DNA of 28,289 bases from Ga0077527 sp049433545 (GCA_049433545.1 JBMTEY010000017.1:1-28289); one strand, 5' to 3'; positions 16,283 through 26,181 are shown, counted from the first letter of the stretch. Numbers and translations are program-made. The notes: generated from the letters alone by a model not told the origin.

Positions 16283-16900
16283 TTACGACCATTTGCCGTT
16301 GCGGATGACACCGACCGCAATGCCTTCGATGTCCAGCGGGTCACGTTTCAGGTCGACGACGATCGGTTTGAATTCCGGATTTTCCGCGATCAGTTCCACG
16401 GTATTGCGGTTGCGCTGGATGCGTTTGACGGTGACCTCGTCATGCAGGCGAGCGACCACGATCTGCCCCGAGCGGAATTGCGTCGTCCGGTGCACGGCCA
16501 GCAAATCCCCTTCGAGTATGCCGGCATCGCGCATGCTCATGCCGCGTACCCGCAGCAGGTAATCGGCGGCGGGCTGAAAAAGGGCGGGGTCGATGCGGTA
16601 GCGCTGTTCGACATTCTGTTCGGCCAGCATGGGGCTGCCCGCGGCGACGCGACCGATGACCGGGAGAGTGGCCTGCTGGGTCAGGCGGATGCCGCGGGAA
16701 GCTCCTGAAGTCATCTCGATGACGCCTTTGCGTTCCAGTGCCCGCAAGTGGGTTTCGGCGGCGTTCGGAGAGCTGAATCCCATCGCTGCGCAGATTTCCG
16801 CTCGCGTGGGCGGGAAACCCGATTCTTCGACATGCGTTTCAATCAGCCGCAGGATTTCAACCTGGCGCGGGGTCAACGTTTTCAGATGGTCATCGTCCAT
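16283..16900 (-). CDS. lexA: LexA SOS repressor
   Basis: Transcriptional repressor of the SOS regulon, 205 residues. An N-terminal winged helix covers about residues 5-70 (LTPRQVEIL, PPTRAEICAAMGF). The C-terminal peptidase has the self-cleavage bond A87-G88 (VAAGSP), catalytic S122 (GMSMRDAG) and K159 (VTVKR), each three residues beyond the E. coli positions. The ATG at 16900 gives MDDDHLKTLTPRQ. An upstream in-frame start would place the operator inside the gene. A perfect LexA box lies two bases before the start codon, so the gene should repress itself. It converges with trpS and diverges from rimP. Confidence 0.96.
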   Translation of the reverse strand: MDDDHLKTLTPRQVEILRLIETHVEESGFPPTRAEICAAMGFSSPNAAETHLRALERKGVIEMTSGASRGIRLTQQATLPVIGRVAAGSPMLAEQNVEQRYRIDPALFQPAADYLLRVRGMSMRDAGILEGDLLAVHRTTQFRSGQIVVARLHDEVTVKRIQRNRNTVELIAENPEFKPIVVDLKRDPLDIEGIAVGVIRNGKWS

Positions 16901-16902
16901 GA

Positions 16903-16918
16903 CTGTAATTATATACAG
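16903..16918. promoter_or_regulatory. LexA operator (SOS box) of lexA
   Basis: CTG (16903-16905), ten AT-rich bases, then CAG (16916-16918): a perfect CTG-N10-CAG palindromic operator of the E. coli/betaproteobacterial type. It overlaps the -10 element of the lexA promoter and ends two bases before the start codon. Confidence 0.92.
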
Positions 16919-16935
16919 TTCATTTGTCCGCGCAA
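16908..16935 (-). promoter_or_regulatory. lexA promoter, -10 inside the SOS box
   Basis: On the minus strand TTGCGC (16930-16935) and a consensus TATAAT (16908-16913) are separated by 16 bases. TATAAT lies seven bases before the ATG, so the predicted transcription start falls on or next to the start codon. The transcript would be leaderless, consistent with the lack of a Shine-Dalgarno sequence. Confidence 0.7.
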
Positions 16936-17043
16936 GCATCGCAGCTTTTCAAATCGATTTCCGTTCCGGATTGTTAATCATAAGTCAATGATTTTTAATA
17001 ATTTTATGACCTGCATGCCATACATTGCATATGCCGGCGGAAA

Positions 17044-17072
17044 TTGGACTAATGCGGATTTTTTGTTATACT
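17044..17072 (+). promoter_or_regulatory. Promoter of rimP-nusA-infB operon
   Basis: TTGGAC (17044-17049) and TATACT (17067-17072) with a 17-base spacer. Predicted start is near 17078, giving a leader of about 75 bases before the rimP ATG at 17155. Confidence 0.65.
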
Positions 17073-17077
17073 TCAAA

Positions 17078-17141
17078 GTTCTGTAGAACAGATGGCGGGC
17101 GGCATGTGAGGGATGGGCGAATCGCCCATTTTTTGTTTGTG
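17078..17141 (+). ncRNA. rimP leader with attenuator-like terminator
   Basis: The predicted leader begins with a small hairpin, GTTC (17078-17081) pairing GAAC (17086-17089). It ends in a 7-bp stem, ATGGGCG (17113-17119) with CGCCCAT (17123-17129), followed directly by a T-rich run (TTTTTTGTTTG). This is a complete intrinsic terminator between the promoter and rimP, so the leader could act as an attenuator or release a short RNA. Attenuator-like leaders before rimP are known in other proteobacteria. The signal that would control it is not visible. Confidence 0.65.
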
Positions 17142-17154
17142 GCGCTGATTTGAC

Positions 17155-17583
17155 ATGGATTTGCAGGGTTTGCTTGAAAACACGCTGGCCGGTCTCGGCT
17201 ACGAACTGGTCGATCTGGAGCGATCCGCCAAAGGGGCGTTGCTTCGCGTTTTCATCGACAAGCCCGGTGGCATCACGGTCGATGACTGTGCTTTGGTCAG
17301 CAATCATCTGAGCAGGGTTTTTGCGGTCGAGAACGTGGGTTACGACCGGCTGGAAGTGTCATCGCCCGGGCTCGACCGTCCATTGCGGACAGCGAAGGAT
17401 TTTGCGCGGTTTGCGGGGCAAAAGGCACGCCTGAAGTTGCGCGTGCCGCTGGAAGGACAGCGCAATTTTGTCGGCGTGCTGCGGGACGCCGAGACGGGCA
17501 AGGTGGGTCTGGAGATCGACGGCAGGGTGCTGTCGCTGGACCTGGGCAACGTGGATAAGGCGCGGCTTTTGCCGACGCTTTGA
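17155..17583 (+). CDS. rimP: Ribosome maturation factor RimP
   Basis: A 142-residue cytoplasmic factor needed for assembly of the 30S subunit. Family marks: GYELVDLE near the N-terminus, LRVFIDKPGGITVDDC, the highly conserved LEVSSPGLDRPL, and a C-terminal SH3-like domain (FVGVLRDAE, LDLGNVDKARL). It is first in the classical rimP-nusA-infB-rbfA-truB operon and ends 13 bases before nusA. The ribosome site at the ATG (17155) is poor. Expression is probably set by the terminator-containing leader upstream. Confidence 0.95.
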   Translation: MDLQGLLENTLAGLGYELVDLERSAKGALLRVFIDKPGGITVDDCALVSNHLSRVFAVENVGYDRLEVSSPGLDRPLRTAKDFARFAGQKARLKLRVPLEGQRNFVGVLRDAETGKVGLEIDGRVLSLDLGNVDKARLLPTL

Positions 17584-17596
17584 GCGGGAGACGGAT

Positions 17597-19081
17597 ATGG
17601 GGCGTGAGATTCTGCTGCTGGTTGACGCGCTTGCGCGTGAAAAGAACGTCGACAAGGAAATCGTGTTCGGCGCGCTCGAACTCGCCCTGGCTTCGGCGGC
17701 CAAGAAAAAATTCACCGAGGATGTCGATGTGCGCGCCTCGGTTGACCGGGTCACTGGAGAGTTCTCTTTCTTCCGTCGCTGGGAAGTGGTGAAGAACGAG
17801 GAAATCGAAGTGCCTTCGCGGCAGTACAAGCTGCACGAAGCGCAGGAAGAAGACCCGGATTCCCAGATCGGTGACTTCATCGAGGAACCGCTGGAGGGCA
17901 TGGAGGTCGGCCGCATCGGCGCCCAGACCGCCAAGCAGGTCATCGTGCAGAAAATCCGCGATGCCGAGCGCGAGCAGATTCTCAATGACTTCCTGGCGCG
18001 CAAGGAGCACCTGGTTACCGGCGTGATCAAGCGCATGGAGCGCGGCAACGCCATCGTCGAGTCCGGGCGCCTTGAGGCCATGCTGCCGCGGGACCAGATG
18101 ATCCCCAAGGAAAATCTGCGTCTGGGCGACCGTGTGCGCGCCTTCGTCTGGAAAGTGGATCGCATGGCGCGGGGACCGCACTTGATACTGTCGCGGACTG
18201 CCCCTGAATTCATCGCCAGGCTGTTCGAACTGGAGGTGCCTGAGATCGAGGAAGGCCTGCTCGAGATCAAGGGCGCTGCGCGCGACCCCGGTTCGCGGGC
18301 CAAAATCGCCGTGCATTCCAAGGACGCACGCATAGATCCGATCGGCACCTGCGTCGGCATGCGCGGCTCGCGCGTGCAGGCCGTGACTGCCGAACTGGCT
18401 CAGGAACGTGTCGACATAGTGCTGTGGAATCCCGACCCGGCGCAGTTCGTGATCAATGCGCTGGCTCCTGCGGAAGTCAGCAGCATCGTGGTCGACGAAG
18501 AAAAGCACAGCATGGACATCGTCGTTGACGAAGAGAACCTGGCGCAGGCGATCGGTCGCAACGGGCAGAATGTCCGGCTGGCGGGCGAGTTGACCGGCTG
18601 GGAACTGAACCTGATGACCGAAGTCGACGCGCAGAAGAAAAACGAAGAGGAAACCTCGCGCACACGCTCCGAATTCATGGAAAAGCTGGACGTCGACGAG
18701 GAGGTCGCAGAAATTCTCGTGCAGGAAGGGTTTTCCACGCTCGAAGAAGTGGCTTATGTGCCGCTGACTGAGATGCTGGAAATCGAGGCTTTCGACGAAG
18801 CTACCGTCAACGAGTTGCGTAGCCGGGCGCGCAACGCCCTGCTGACCCAGGCGATTGCCAGCGAGGAAAAAGTCGAGCACGACATCGAAGATCTGATGAA
18901 AGTCGAAGGCATGGACAACGATACCGCCCGCCTGCTGGCGTCCAAGGGCATTGCCACGCAGGAAGATCTGGCGGATTACGCCACTGACGATCTTGTCGAA
19001 CTGACTGAACTGGATGAAGAGCGCGCGAAAACACTGATCATGGCTGCCCGAGCCCCGTGGTTTGCCGAAACCAACGCATGA
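17597..19081 (+). CDS. nusA: Transcription termination/antitermination factor NusA
   Basis: A 494-residue RNA polymerase-associated factor acting in pausing, termination and antitermination. In order: N-terminal RNAP-binding domain (to about 130), S1 domain (HLVTGVIKRMERGNAIVE), two KH domains (IGTCVGMRGSRVQAV and AIGRNGQNVRLAGELTG), and a C-terminal pair of acidic repeats (about 360-490) ending PWFAETNA. The length equals that of E. coli NusA. The ATG at 17597 has GGGAG six bases upstream; the longer in-frame start inside rimP is not credible. infB follows 20 bases later. Confidence 0.97.
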   Translation: MGREILLLVDALAREKNVDKEIVFGALELALASAAKKKFTEDVDVRASVDRVTGEFSFFRRWEVVKNEEIEVPSRQYKLHEAQEEDPDSQIGDFIEEPLEGMEVGRIGAQTAKQVIVQKIRDAEREQILNDFLARKEHLVTGVIKRMERGNAIVESGRLEAMLPRDQMIPKENLRLGDRVRAFVWKVDRMARGPHLILSRTAPEFIARLFELEVPEIEEGLLEIKGAARDPGSRAKIAVHSKDARIDPIGTCVGMRGSRVQAVTAELAQERVDIVLWNPDPAQFVINALAPAEVSSIVVDEEKHSMDIVVDEENLAQAIGRNGQNVRLAGELTGWELNLMTEVDAQKKNEEETSRTRSEFMEKLDVDEEVAEILVQEGFSTLEEVAYVPLTEMLEIEAFDEATVNELRSRARNALLTQAIASEEKVEHDIEDLMKVEGMDNDTARLLASKGIATQEDLADYATDDLVELTELDEERAKTLIMAARAPWFAETNA

Positions 19082-19101
19082 CATTGCAAAAGTAACGATC
19101 A

Positions 19102-21639
19102 ATGGCCCAGATCAAAGTCAAGGAATTCGCCAAGGAGCTTGGCGTGCAACCGGAACTGCTCATCGAGCAGTTGCAGGCTGCCGGCGTGAAAAAAGCATTG
19201 ACCGGCGAGACGGGGTTGACGGAGAAGGACAAGACCCAGCTCCTGGATCACCTGCGCGAAGCGCATGGCGCCAAGGAGGCAAAGCAGAAAATCACGCTCA
19301 CGCGCCGTCAGACGACCGAGATCAAGAAGGCTGATTCCACTACGGGCAAGGCAAGGACGATCCAGGTCGAGGTGCGCAAGAAACGCGTGCTGGTCAAACG
19401 CGAAGCTGCAGAGCCTGAAAAAACCGAGGAACCGCCGAAGCCGCTGATCGATGCGGCGGAGCTCGCGACACGTGAGGCAGAAGCGAAGCAGCAAGCGGAA
19501 CTCGCTGCACGCCAGGCGGAGGATGCGGCGAAGAAGCAGGAGCGCCGCAAGAAGGCCCAGGTTGCAGCGGAAGCCGCGGCTGAATCGACAACGGCGAAAG
19601 CCGAGCCTGCAGCTGCTGCGGCTGCAGAACCTGCTGCAGTTGTTGAGGGCACGATACACAAGCCCGCCGTGCCCGTCGGAGATGCGGCGGCCAAACCCAA
19701 GAAGAGCGCAAAAAAACCGGCCAAGCAGGTGGTCTGGCAGGATCCCACGGCACGCAAACGCAACATCAAGACGCGGGGTGATGCGTCGGGTGGCCTGGGC
19801 TGGCGTGAGCGCAAGGTTCACCGCACGACCCACAAACAGGAATCCGACCAGCAGCACGGCTTTATCGCACCGACCGAACCGCTGGTGCGCGAGGTCATGG
19901 TTCCGGAAACCATCACCGTGGCCGAGCTTGCCCACAAAATGTCGGTCAAGGCGGCGGAACTCATCAAGACCCTAATGAAGCTGGGCACCATGGCCACCAT
20001 CAACCAGGTGCTGGATCAGGATACGGCCATTATCCTGGTGGAGGAAATGGGGCATGTCGCGAAGCGGGCCAAACTCGACGAGCCCGATGCCTTCCTCGAG
20101 GAATCGGCACAGCATGCGGAGATCAAGGCCGAGCCGCGCGCGCCGGTTGTTACCGTCATGGGCCATGTGGATCACGGCAAGACATCGCTGCTGGACTATA
20201 TCCGCCGCAGCCGGGTCGCCAGCGGCGAAGCCGGCGGCATTACCCAGCACATAGGCGCGTACCATGTCGAAACGCCGCGTGGCATGATTACTTTCCTTGA
20301 CACCCCGGGCCACGAAGCCTTTACCGCGATGCGAGCCCGTGGCGCCAAAGTTACGGATCTGGTCATCCTGGTGGTTGCCGCCGACGACGGCGTCATGCCC
20401 CAGACCGAGGAGGCGATCCACCATGCCAAGGCCGGCCAGGTGCCGATCATCGTTGCACTGAACAAGATAGACAAACCTGAGGCGAATCCGGAGCGCGTCA
20501 AGCAGGATCTGGCATCACGCGAAGTCGTGCCTGAAGAATGGGGAGGCGACACGATGTTCGTCGAAGTTTCCGCCAAGACCGGGCAGGGCATAGACAGCTT
20601 GCTGGAGAGGGTGCTGCTGCAGGCCGAGGTGCTGGAACTGAAGACGCCGCGCGATGCGCCGGCGAAAGGCATAGTCGTCGAATCAAGGCTCGACAAGGGC
20701 CGCGGCCCCGTGGCGACGGTGCTGGTGCAGTCCGGCACCCTGAAACGCGGCGACATCGTTCTTGCCGGTGCGGTATTCGGCCGCGTGCGCGCGCTGCTGG
20801 ACGAGGCAGGCAAGACCATAGAATCCGCGGGCCCTTCGATTCCTGTCGAGGTGCTGGGCCTGTCCGATGTGCCTGCTGCCGGCGCCGAGGTGATGGTTCT
20901 GGGCGACGAACGCAAGGCGCGCGAAATTGCGCTGTTCCGCCAGGGCAAGTACCGCGACGTCAAGCTGGCCAAGCAGCAGGCGGCCAAGCTCGAGAACATT
21001 TTCGAACAGATGGGCGAGGGCGAGGTAAAAACGCTGTCGTTGATCATCAAGGCTGACGTGCAGGGTTCATTCGAGGGTCTGGCGCACGCGCTGGGCAAGC
21101 TGTCGACCGACGAAGTGAAGGTGAATATCGTGCATTCCGCCGTCGGCGGCATTACCGAATCCGACGTCAACCTCGCGCTTGCATCGAAGGCGGTCATCAT
21201 CGGGTTCAACACCCGCGCCGACGGCATGGCCCGCAAGCTGGCCGAAAGCAACGGGGTCGATATCCGTTATTACAACGTGATTTACGATGCAGTCGATGAA
21301 ATCAAGGCCGCGCTTACCGGCATGCTGTCGCCGGAGCGCAAGGAAAACGCGGTGGGCCTGGTGGAAATACGCCAGGTATTCCGGATTTCCAAGATCGGTG
21401 CTGTCGCCGGATGTTACGTACTGGAAGGTCTGGTACGCCGTGGATCTAAAGTGCGCCTGCTTCGCGACAACGTGGTGATTCACGAAGGCGAACTCGACTC
21501 CCTGAAGCGTTTCAAGGACGACGTGCGCGAGGTCAAGGCCGGATTCGAATGCGGCCTGTCCCTCAAAGGCTTTAATGACATCAAGGAAGGCGACCAGCTT
21601 GAGGTCTTTGAGGTCGTCGAAGTCGCGAGGACTTTGTAA
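19102..21639 (+). CDS. infB: Translation initiation factor IF-2
   Basis: An 845-residue GTPase that brings initiator tRNA to the 30S subunit and promotes subunit joining. The N-terminal IF2N domain (about 1-50) is followed by a long charged Ala/Lys/Glu-rich linker (about 60-250) and a second IF2N-type domain (MVPETITVAELAHKM). The G domain begins near residue 354 with GHVDHGKTS, then DTPGHEAF (about 400) and NKID (about 454), followed by domains II-IV. It is slightly shorter than the 890-residue E. coli protein, mainly in the linker. The start at 19102 has only a weak ribosome site. Confidence 0.97.
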   Translation: MAQIKVKEFAKELGVQPELLIEQLQAAGVKKALTGETGLTEKDKTQLLDHLREAHGAKEAKQKITLTRRQTTEIKKADSTTGKARTIQVEVRKKRVLVKREAAEPEKTEEPPKPLIDAAELATREAEAKQQAELAARQAEDAAKKQERRKKAQVAAEAAAESTTAKAEPAAAAAAEPAAVVEGTIHKPAVPVGDAAAKPKKSAKKPAKQVVWQDPTARKRNIKTRGDASGGLGWRERKVHRTTHKQESDQQHGFIAPTEPLVREVMVPETITVAELAHKMSVKAAELIKTLMKLGTMATINQVLDQDTAIILVEEMGHVAKRAKLDEPDAFLEESAQHAEIKAEPRAPVVTVMGHVDHGKTSLLDYIRRSRVASGEAGGITQHIGAYHVETPRGMITFLDTPGHEAFTAMRARGAKVTDLVILVVAADDGVMPQTEEAIHHAKAGQVPIIVALNKIDKPEANPERVKQDLASREVVPEEWGGDTMFVEVSAKTGQGIDSLLERVLLQAEVLELKTPRDAPAKGIVVESRLDKGRGPVATVLVQSGTLKRGDIVLAGAVFGRVRALLDEAGKTIESAGPSIPVEVLGLSDVPAAGAEVMVLGDERKAREIALFRQGKYRDVKLAKQQAAKLENIFEQMGEGEVKTLSLIIKADVQGSFEGLAHALGKLSTDEVKVNIVHSAVGGITESDVNLALASKAVIIGFNTRADGMARKLAESNGVDIRYYNVIYDAVDEIKAALTGMLSPERKENAVGLVEIRQVFRISKIGAVAGCYVLEGLVRRGSKVRLLRDNVVIHEGELDSLKRFKDDVREVKAGFECGLSLKGFNDIKEGDQLEVFEVVEVARTL

Positions 21640-21663
21640 CGCAGTTCCGGACTACCGTCCGGA

Positions 21664-21681
21664 CCGGCCGCTTGCGGCCGG
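21664..21681 (+). other. Intercistronic stem-loop between infB and rbfA
   Basis: CCGGCCG (21664-21670) and CGGCCGG (21675-21681) form a perfect 7-bp GC stem closing a CTTG tetraloop. There is no T-run, so it is more likely an RNA stability or processing element than a terminator. Confidence 0.45.
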
Positions 21682-21699
21682 CTGCAGATGGGGTGTCGC

Positions 21700-22077
21700 A
21701 TGCCTAAAGATTTTCCCCGCGGACGTCGCATCGCCGACCAGATTCAGCGTGAACTGTCGGAAATCATCCGGCTCGAGCTCAAGGATCCGCGCATCGACCT
21801 GGTCACCATCACCGACGTCGAGGTGACACAGGACAACGCCCATGCCAAGGTTTTTTTTACCTCTCTGGGCGAACCTGTGCAGCAGGAGGCCGCAACCAGG
21901 GCGCTGGAGCATGCTGCCGGTTTCCTGCGCAGCACACTGGCGAAACGCATAAAACTGCGCACCGTTCCCCAACTGCACTTTCATTACGATGTTTCGGTCG
22001 AGCGCGGCGTGCGGCTGTCCAAACTGATAGACGCTGCTGTGGCCGGGGCATCATCCGATGACAAAAAACGATCGTGA
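21700..22077 (+). CDS. rbfA: Ribosome-binding factor A
   Basis: A 125-residue KH-like cold-adaptation and 30S maturation factor. Diagnostic segments: RRIADQIQRELSEIIRLELKDPR, VTITDVEVTQDNAHAKVFFT, FLRSTLAKRIKLRTVPQL and FHYDVSVERGVRLSKLID. The ATG at 21700 (MPKDFPRGRRIA) is preferred over that at 21688 because GGGG lies seven bases upstream and the resulting N-terminus fits the family. Its stop overlaps the GTG start of truB. Confidence 0.95.
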   Translation: MPKDFPRGRRIADQIQRELSEIIRLELKDPRIDLVTITDVEVTQDNAHAKVFFTSLGEPVQQEAATRALEHAAGFLRSTLAKRIKLRTVPQLHFHYDVSVERGVRLSKLIDAAVAGASSDDKKRS

Positions 22078-23024
22078 CCGGGTCCGGCCGCACGCGCAAT
22101 GCCGTTGACGGGGTGCTGTTGCTGAACAAGCCGCGGGGGCTGAGTTCCCAGCAGGCGGTTTCGCAGGTCAAGCGCCTGTTTGCGGCGCGCAAAGCGGGGC
22201 ACACTGGAACACTGGATCCCATGGCCGACGGCCTGCTGCCTGTGGGTCTGGGCGAGGCGACCAAGTTTACGCAGTACGTGCTGGATGCCGACAAGTGCTA
22301 CCTGGCAACACTGGGCCTGGGGGTTACGACCAGCAGCGGGGATGCGGAGGGGGAAATCATCGCGCAACACCCGGTAGCGGTTTCAGTGGCGGCCGTTGCC
22401 GGGGTTTTGCGGCGCTTCACGGGAGAGCAAGTGCAGACCCCGCCGATGTATTCGGCGGTCAAAATCGACGGCAAGCCGCTTTATGCCTATGCACGTGCCG
22501 GCATCCAGGTCGAACGCAAATCCCGTGTCGTCAGTATCAATGAATTGCAACTAATTGATTTTATTGATAAAAAACTGATTCTGCGAGTTGCCTGCAGCAA
22601 GGGCACATACATTCGTGTGCTGGCGGAAGACATCGGTGCCGCTCTGGGCTGTGGCGCGCACCTGACGGCATTGACCCGGGAATCGGCAGGGCCGTTCCGG
22701 CTGGCAGAGGCCAGCAGTCTGGCCGAGCTTGAAGCCATGGACATGACAGGGCGCATGGCAAGGCTGTTGCCGCCGGAAACCTTTGCCAGCAGTCTGCCGC
22801 GGCACGATCTAGATGCAGGAACGCAGCAGCAGCTCGGGTGCGGGCAGACTATTGCGGCGACCGGGGTGGCACCGGGCCTGTATCGCCTCTACGGCGTTGC
22901 TGGCGAATTTGTCGGGGTCGGCGAAGTGGCGGATTCGATGCTGCGCCCCCGTCGCCTGGTAGCTCTTTCAACGGGTCTGCCCGACAGCCCAATTAACTTG
23001 AGTAATCCGGCTGTTACAGGGTAG
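22074..23024 (+). CDS. truB: tRNA pseudouridine-55 synthase TruB
   Basis: A 316-residue enzyme that makes pseudouridine 55 in the T-loop of elongator tRNAs. The catalytic motif GHTGTLDPMADGLLPV carries the nucleophile D48, at the E. coli position. Other motifs: DGVLLLNKPRGLSS, PPMYSAVKIDGKPLY, CSKGTYIRVLAEDIG and HLTALTRESAGPF. The C-terminal PUA-like region is present (VAPGLYRLYGVAGEFVGVGE). It starts with GTG at 22074 that overlaps the rbfA stop as GTGA, typical of translational coupling. The 3' end contains the promoter for rpsO. Confidence 0.95.
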   Translation: MTGSGRTRNAVDGVLLLNKPRGLSSQQAVSQVKRLFAARKAGHTGTLDPMADGLLPVGLGEATKFTQYVLDADKCYLATLGLGVTTSSGDAEGEIIAQHPVAVSVAAVAGVLRRFTGEQVQTPPMYSAVKIDGKPLYAYARAGIQVERKSRVVSINELQLIDFIDKKLILRVACSKGTYIRVLAEDIGAALGCGAHLTALTRESAGPFRLAEASSLAELEAMDMTGRMARLLPPETFASSLPRHDLDAGTQQQLGCGQTIAATGVAPGLYRLYGVAGEFVGVGEVADSMLRPRRLVALSTGLPDSPINLSNPAVTG

Positions 23025-23027
23025 AAT
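22998..23027 (+). promoter_or_regulatory. rpsO promoter within the end of truB
   Basis: TTGAGT (22998-23003) and TAGAAT (23022-23027) with an 18-base spacer. Predicted start is near 23034, about 21 bases before the rpsO ATG. Confidence 0.65.
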
Positions 23028-23054
23028 AGCGCGATTTTTCGTTGGAGACAGAAC

Positions 23055-23324
23055 ATGGCTGTGACCACCGCCCAAAAGGCGCAGGTATTGCAAGATTTTC
23101 AGCGCGCCAAGGGCGACACTGGTTCGCCCGAAGTGCAGGTTGCGCTGCTGACCGCGCGCATCACCGATCTGACCGAACATTTCAAGGCGCATACCAAGGA
23201 CCATCACTCGCGCCGCGGCCTGCTGCGCATGGTCAGCAAGCGGCGCAAACTGCTGGATTACCTGAAAAGAACCAAGGCCGAGCAATACAAGGCGCTGATC
23301 GAGCGTCTGGGCCTGCGCAAGTAA
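23055..23324 (+). CDS. rpsO: 30S ribosomal protein S15
   Basis: An 89-residue primary 16S rRNA-binding protein, full length. Typical sequence throughout: GDTGSPEVQVALLTARI, LTEHFKAHTKDHHSRRGL, MVSKRRKLLDYL and YKALIERLGLRK. The ATG at 23055 is preceded by GGAG (23044-23047). It has its own promoter in truB and a strong terminator just after the stop. pnp lies downstream, the arrangement seen in E. coli and most proteobacteria. Confidence 0.97.
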   Translation: MAVTTAQKAQVLQDFQRAKGDTGSPEVQVALLTARITDLTEHFKAHTKDHHSRRGLLRMVSKRRKLLDYLKRTKAEQYKALIERLGLRK

Positions 23325-23327
23325 TCT

Positions 23328-23360
23328 GCTGGCATGCGAGCATTGTTTGCCAGCTTTTTT
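23328..23360 (+). terminator. rpsO intrinsic terminator
   Basis: GCTGGCA (23328-23334) pairs with TGCCAGC (23348-23354), with a 13-base loop, followed by six T's (23355-23360). It begins three bases after the rpsO stop codon. Confidence 0.85.
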
Positions 23361-23390
23361 GACCGGTCCGCAGGGCTGCCCGGTCGGGCA

Positions 23391-23410
23391 CCGGCGCTGG
23401 AGGGCGCCGG
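23391..23410 (+). other. Stem-loop in the pnp leader
   Basis: CCGGCGC (23391-23397) pairs with GCGCCGG (23404-23410) around a six-base loop. No T-run follows. Position suggests a pnp leader structure; in E. coli the pnp leader stem is cut by RNase III for autoregulation, but equivalence here is inference. Confidence 0.45.
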
Positions 23411-23435
23411 CTGCTAGTCTGCATGGATCCTCCCG

Positions 23436-23459
23436 AAGACCGCGTGTGCGGTCTTTTTT
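23436..23459 (+). terminator. Second intrinsic terminator, directly upstream of pnp
   Basis: AAGACCGC (23436-23443) pairs with GCGGTCTT (23448-23455) around GTGT, and the T-run extends to 23459. It ends only 24 bases before the pnp start codon, so it could stop rpsO read-through or act as an attenuator for pnp. Confidence 0.8.
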
Positions 23460-23483
23460 GTTTCTGAGAAAAGGAAAAACATT

Positions 23484-25601
<2,118 letters not shown>

Positions 25602-25616
25602 CCTGCAGCGAAGTGC

Positions 25617-25652
25617 AAAAAACGAGGGGGCCGGAAGGCCCCCTCGTTTTTT
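25617..25652. terminator. Bidirectional terminator between pnp and dksA
   Basis: A perfect 16-bp stem (25617-25632 with 25637-25652) closes a GGAA tetraloop, with six A's on the left and six T's on the right. It serves the convergent pnp (plus) and dksA (minus) genes. Confidence 0.92.
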
Positions 25653-25667
25653 CATGGATCACCCTGG

Positions 25668-26090
25668 TTACTTGGCGACCTGGCGCTCCCGCAATTCGTC
25701 CAGCGTCTTGCAGTCTATGCAGAGCGTTGCGGTGGGACGCGCTTCCAGGCGTTTCAGGCCGATTTCGACGCCGCATGAATCACAATAGCCGTAATCCTTG
25801 GCACTGATGCGGCCTATCGTTTCGTCGATTTTCTTGATCAGCTTGCGTTCCCGGTCGCGATTGCGCAGTTCCAGCGACATGTCGGATTCCTGGCTGGCGC
25901 GGTCGTTGGGGTCGGCGAATATGGTGGCTTCGTCCTGCATCGTGTGCACGGTACGGTCTATGTCCTGCGAGAGCTCGCGCTTCATTTCCTCGAGCATTTT
26001 CTTGAAATGCGCCAGCTGCCGCGCATTCATGTATTCCTCTTTGCCCTTGGGCTTGTAGGCGGGGTAATTCTTGAGTATTTCGGTGGCCAT
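25668..26090 (-). CDS. dksA: RNA polymerase-binding transcription factor DksA
   Basis: A 140-residue ppGpp cofactor that binds the RNA polymerase secondary channel. The coiled coil has the tip motif D60-x-x-D63-x-A65 (FADPNDRAS), equivalent to the functional E. coli tip. The zinc finger cysteines are C103, C106, C124 and C127 (CDSCG...CIDCK). SLELRNRDRERKLIKKI is nearly identical to E. coli. The start at 26090 keeps the conserved N-terminus (YKPKGKEEYMNARQLAHF) but lacks a ribosome site. Met21 has a GAGGA just before it, which may allow a shorter form. It diverges from a tRNA pair. Confidence 0.96.
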   Translation of the reverse strand: MATEILKNYPAYKPKGKEEYMNARQLAHFKKMLEEMKRELSQDIDRTVHTMQDEATIFADPNDRASQESDMSLELRNRDRERKLIKKIDETIGRISAKDYGYCDSCGVEIGLKRLEARPTATLCIDCKTLDELRERQVAK

Positions 26091-26120
26091 GAGGGGCTGT
26101 CTGTGCGTAAAAAAGAAGCT

Positions 26121-26149
26121 TTAATAGCAGAATTCGATACCCGTCGCAA
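26121..26149 (-). promoter_or_regulatory. dksA promoter
   Basis: On the minus strand TTGCGA (26144-26149) and TATTAA (26121-26126) are spaced by 17 bases, with an extended TGC before the -10. The predicted leader is about 25 bases. Confidence 0.6.
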
Positions 26150-26181
26150 GCAAACCAGGGGCGGCAAACACGGGCGCAGAA

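Noticed and set aside
17297..19102. Long minus-strand open frame of 601 codons
   Set aside because: Antisense to rimP and nusA, both certain genes; no domain recognised, and it arises from GC-rich codon bias.
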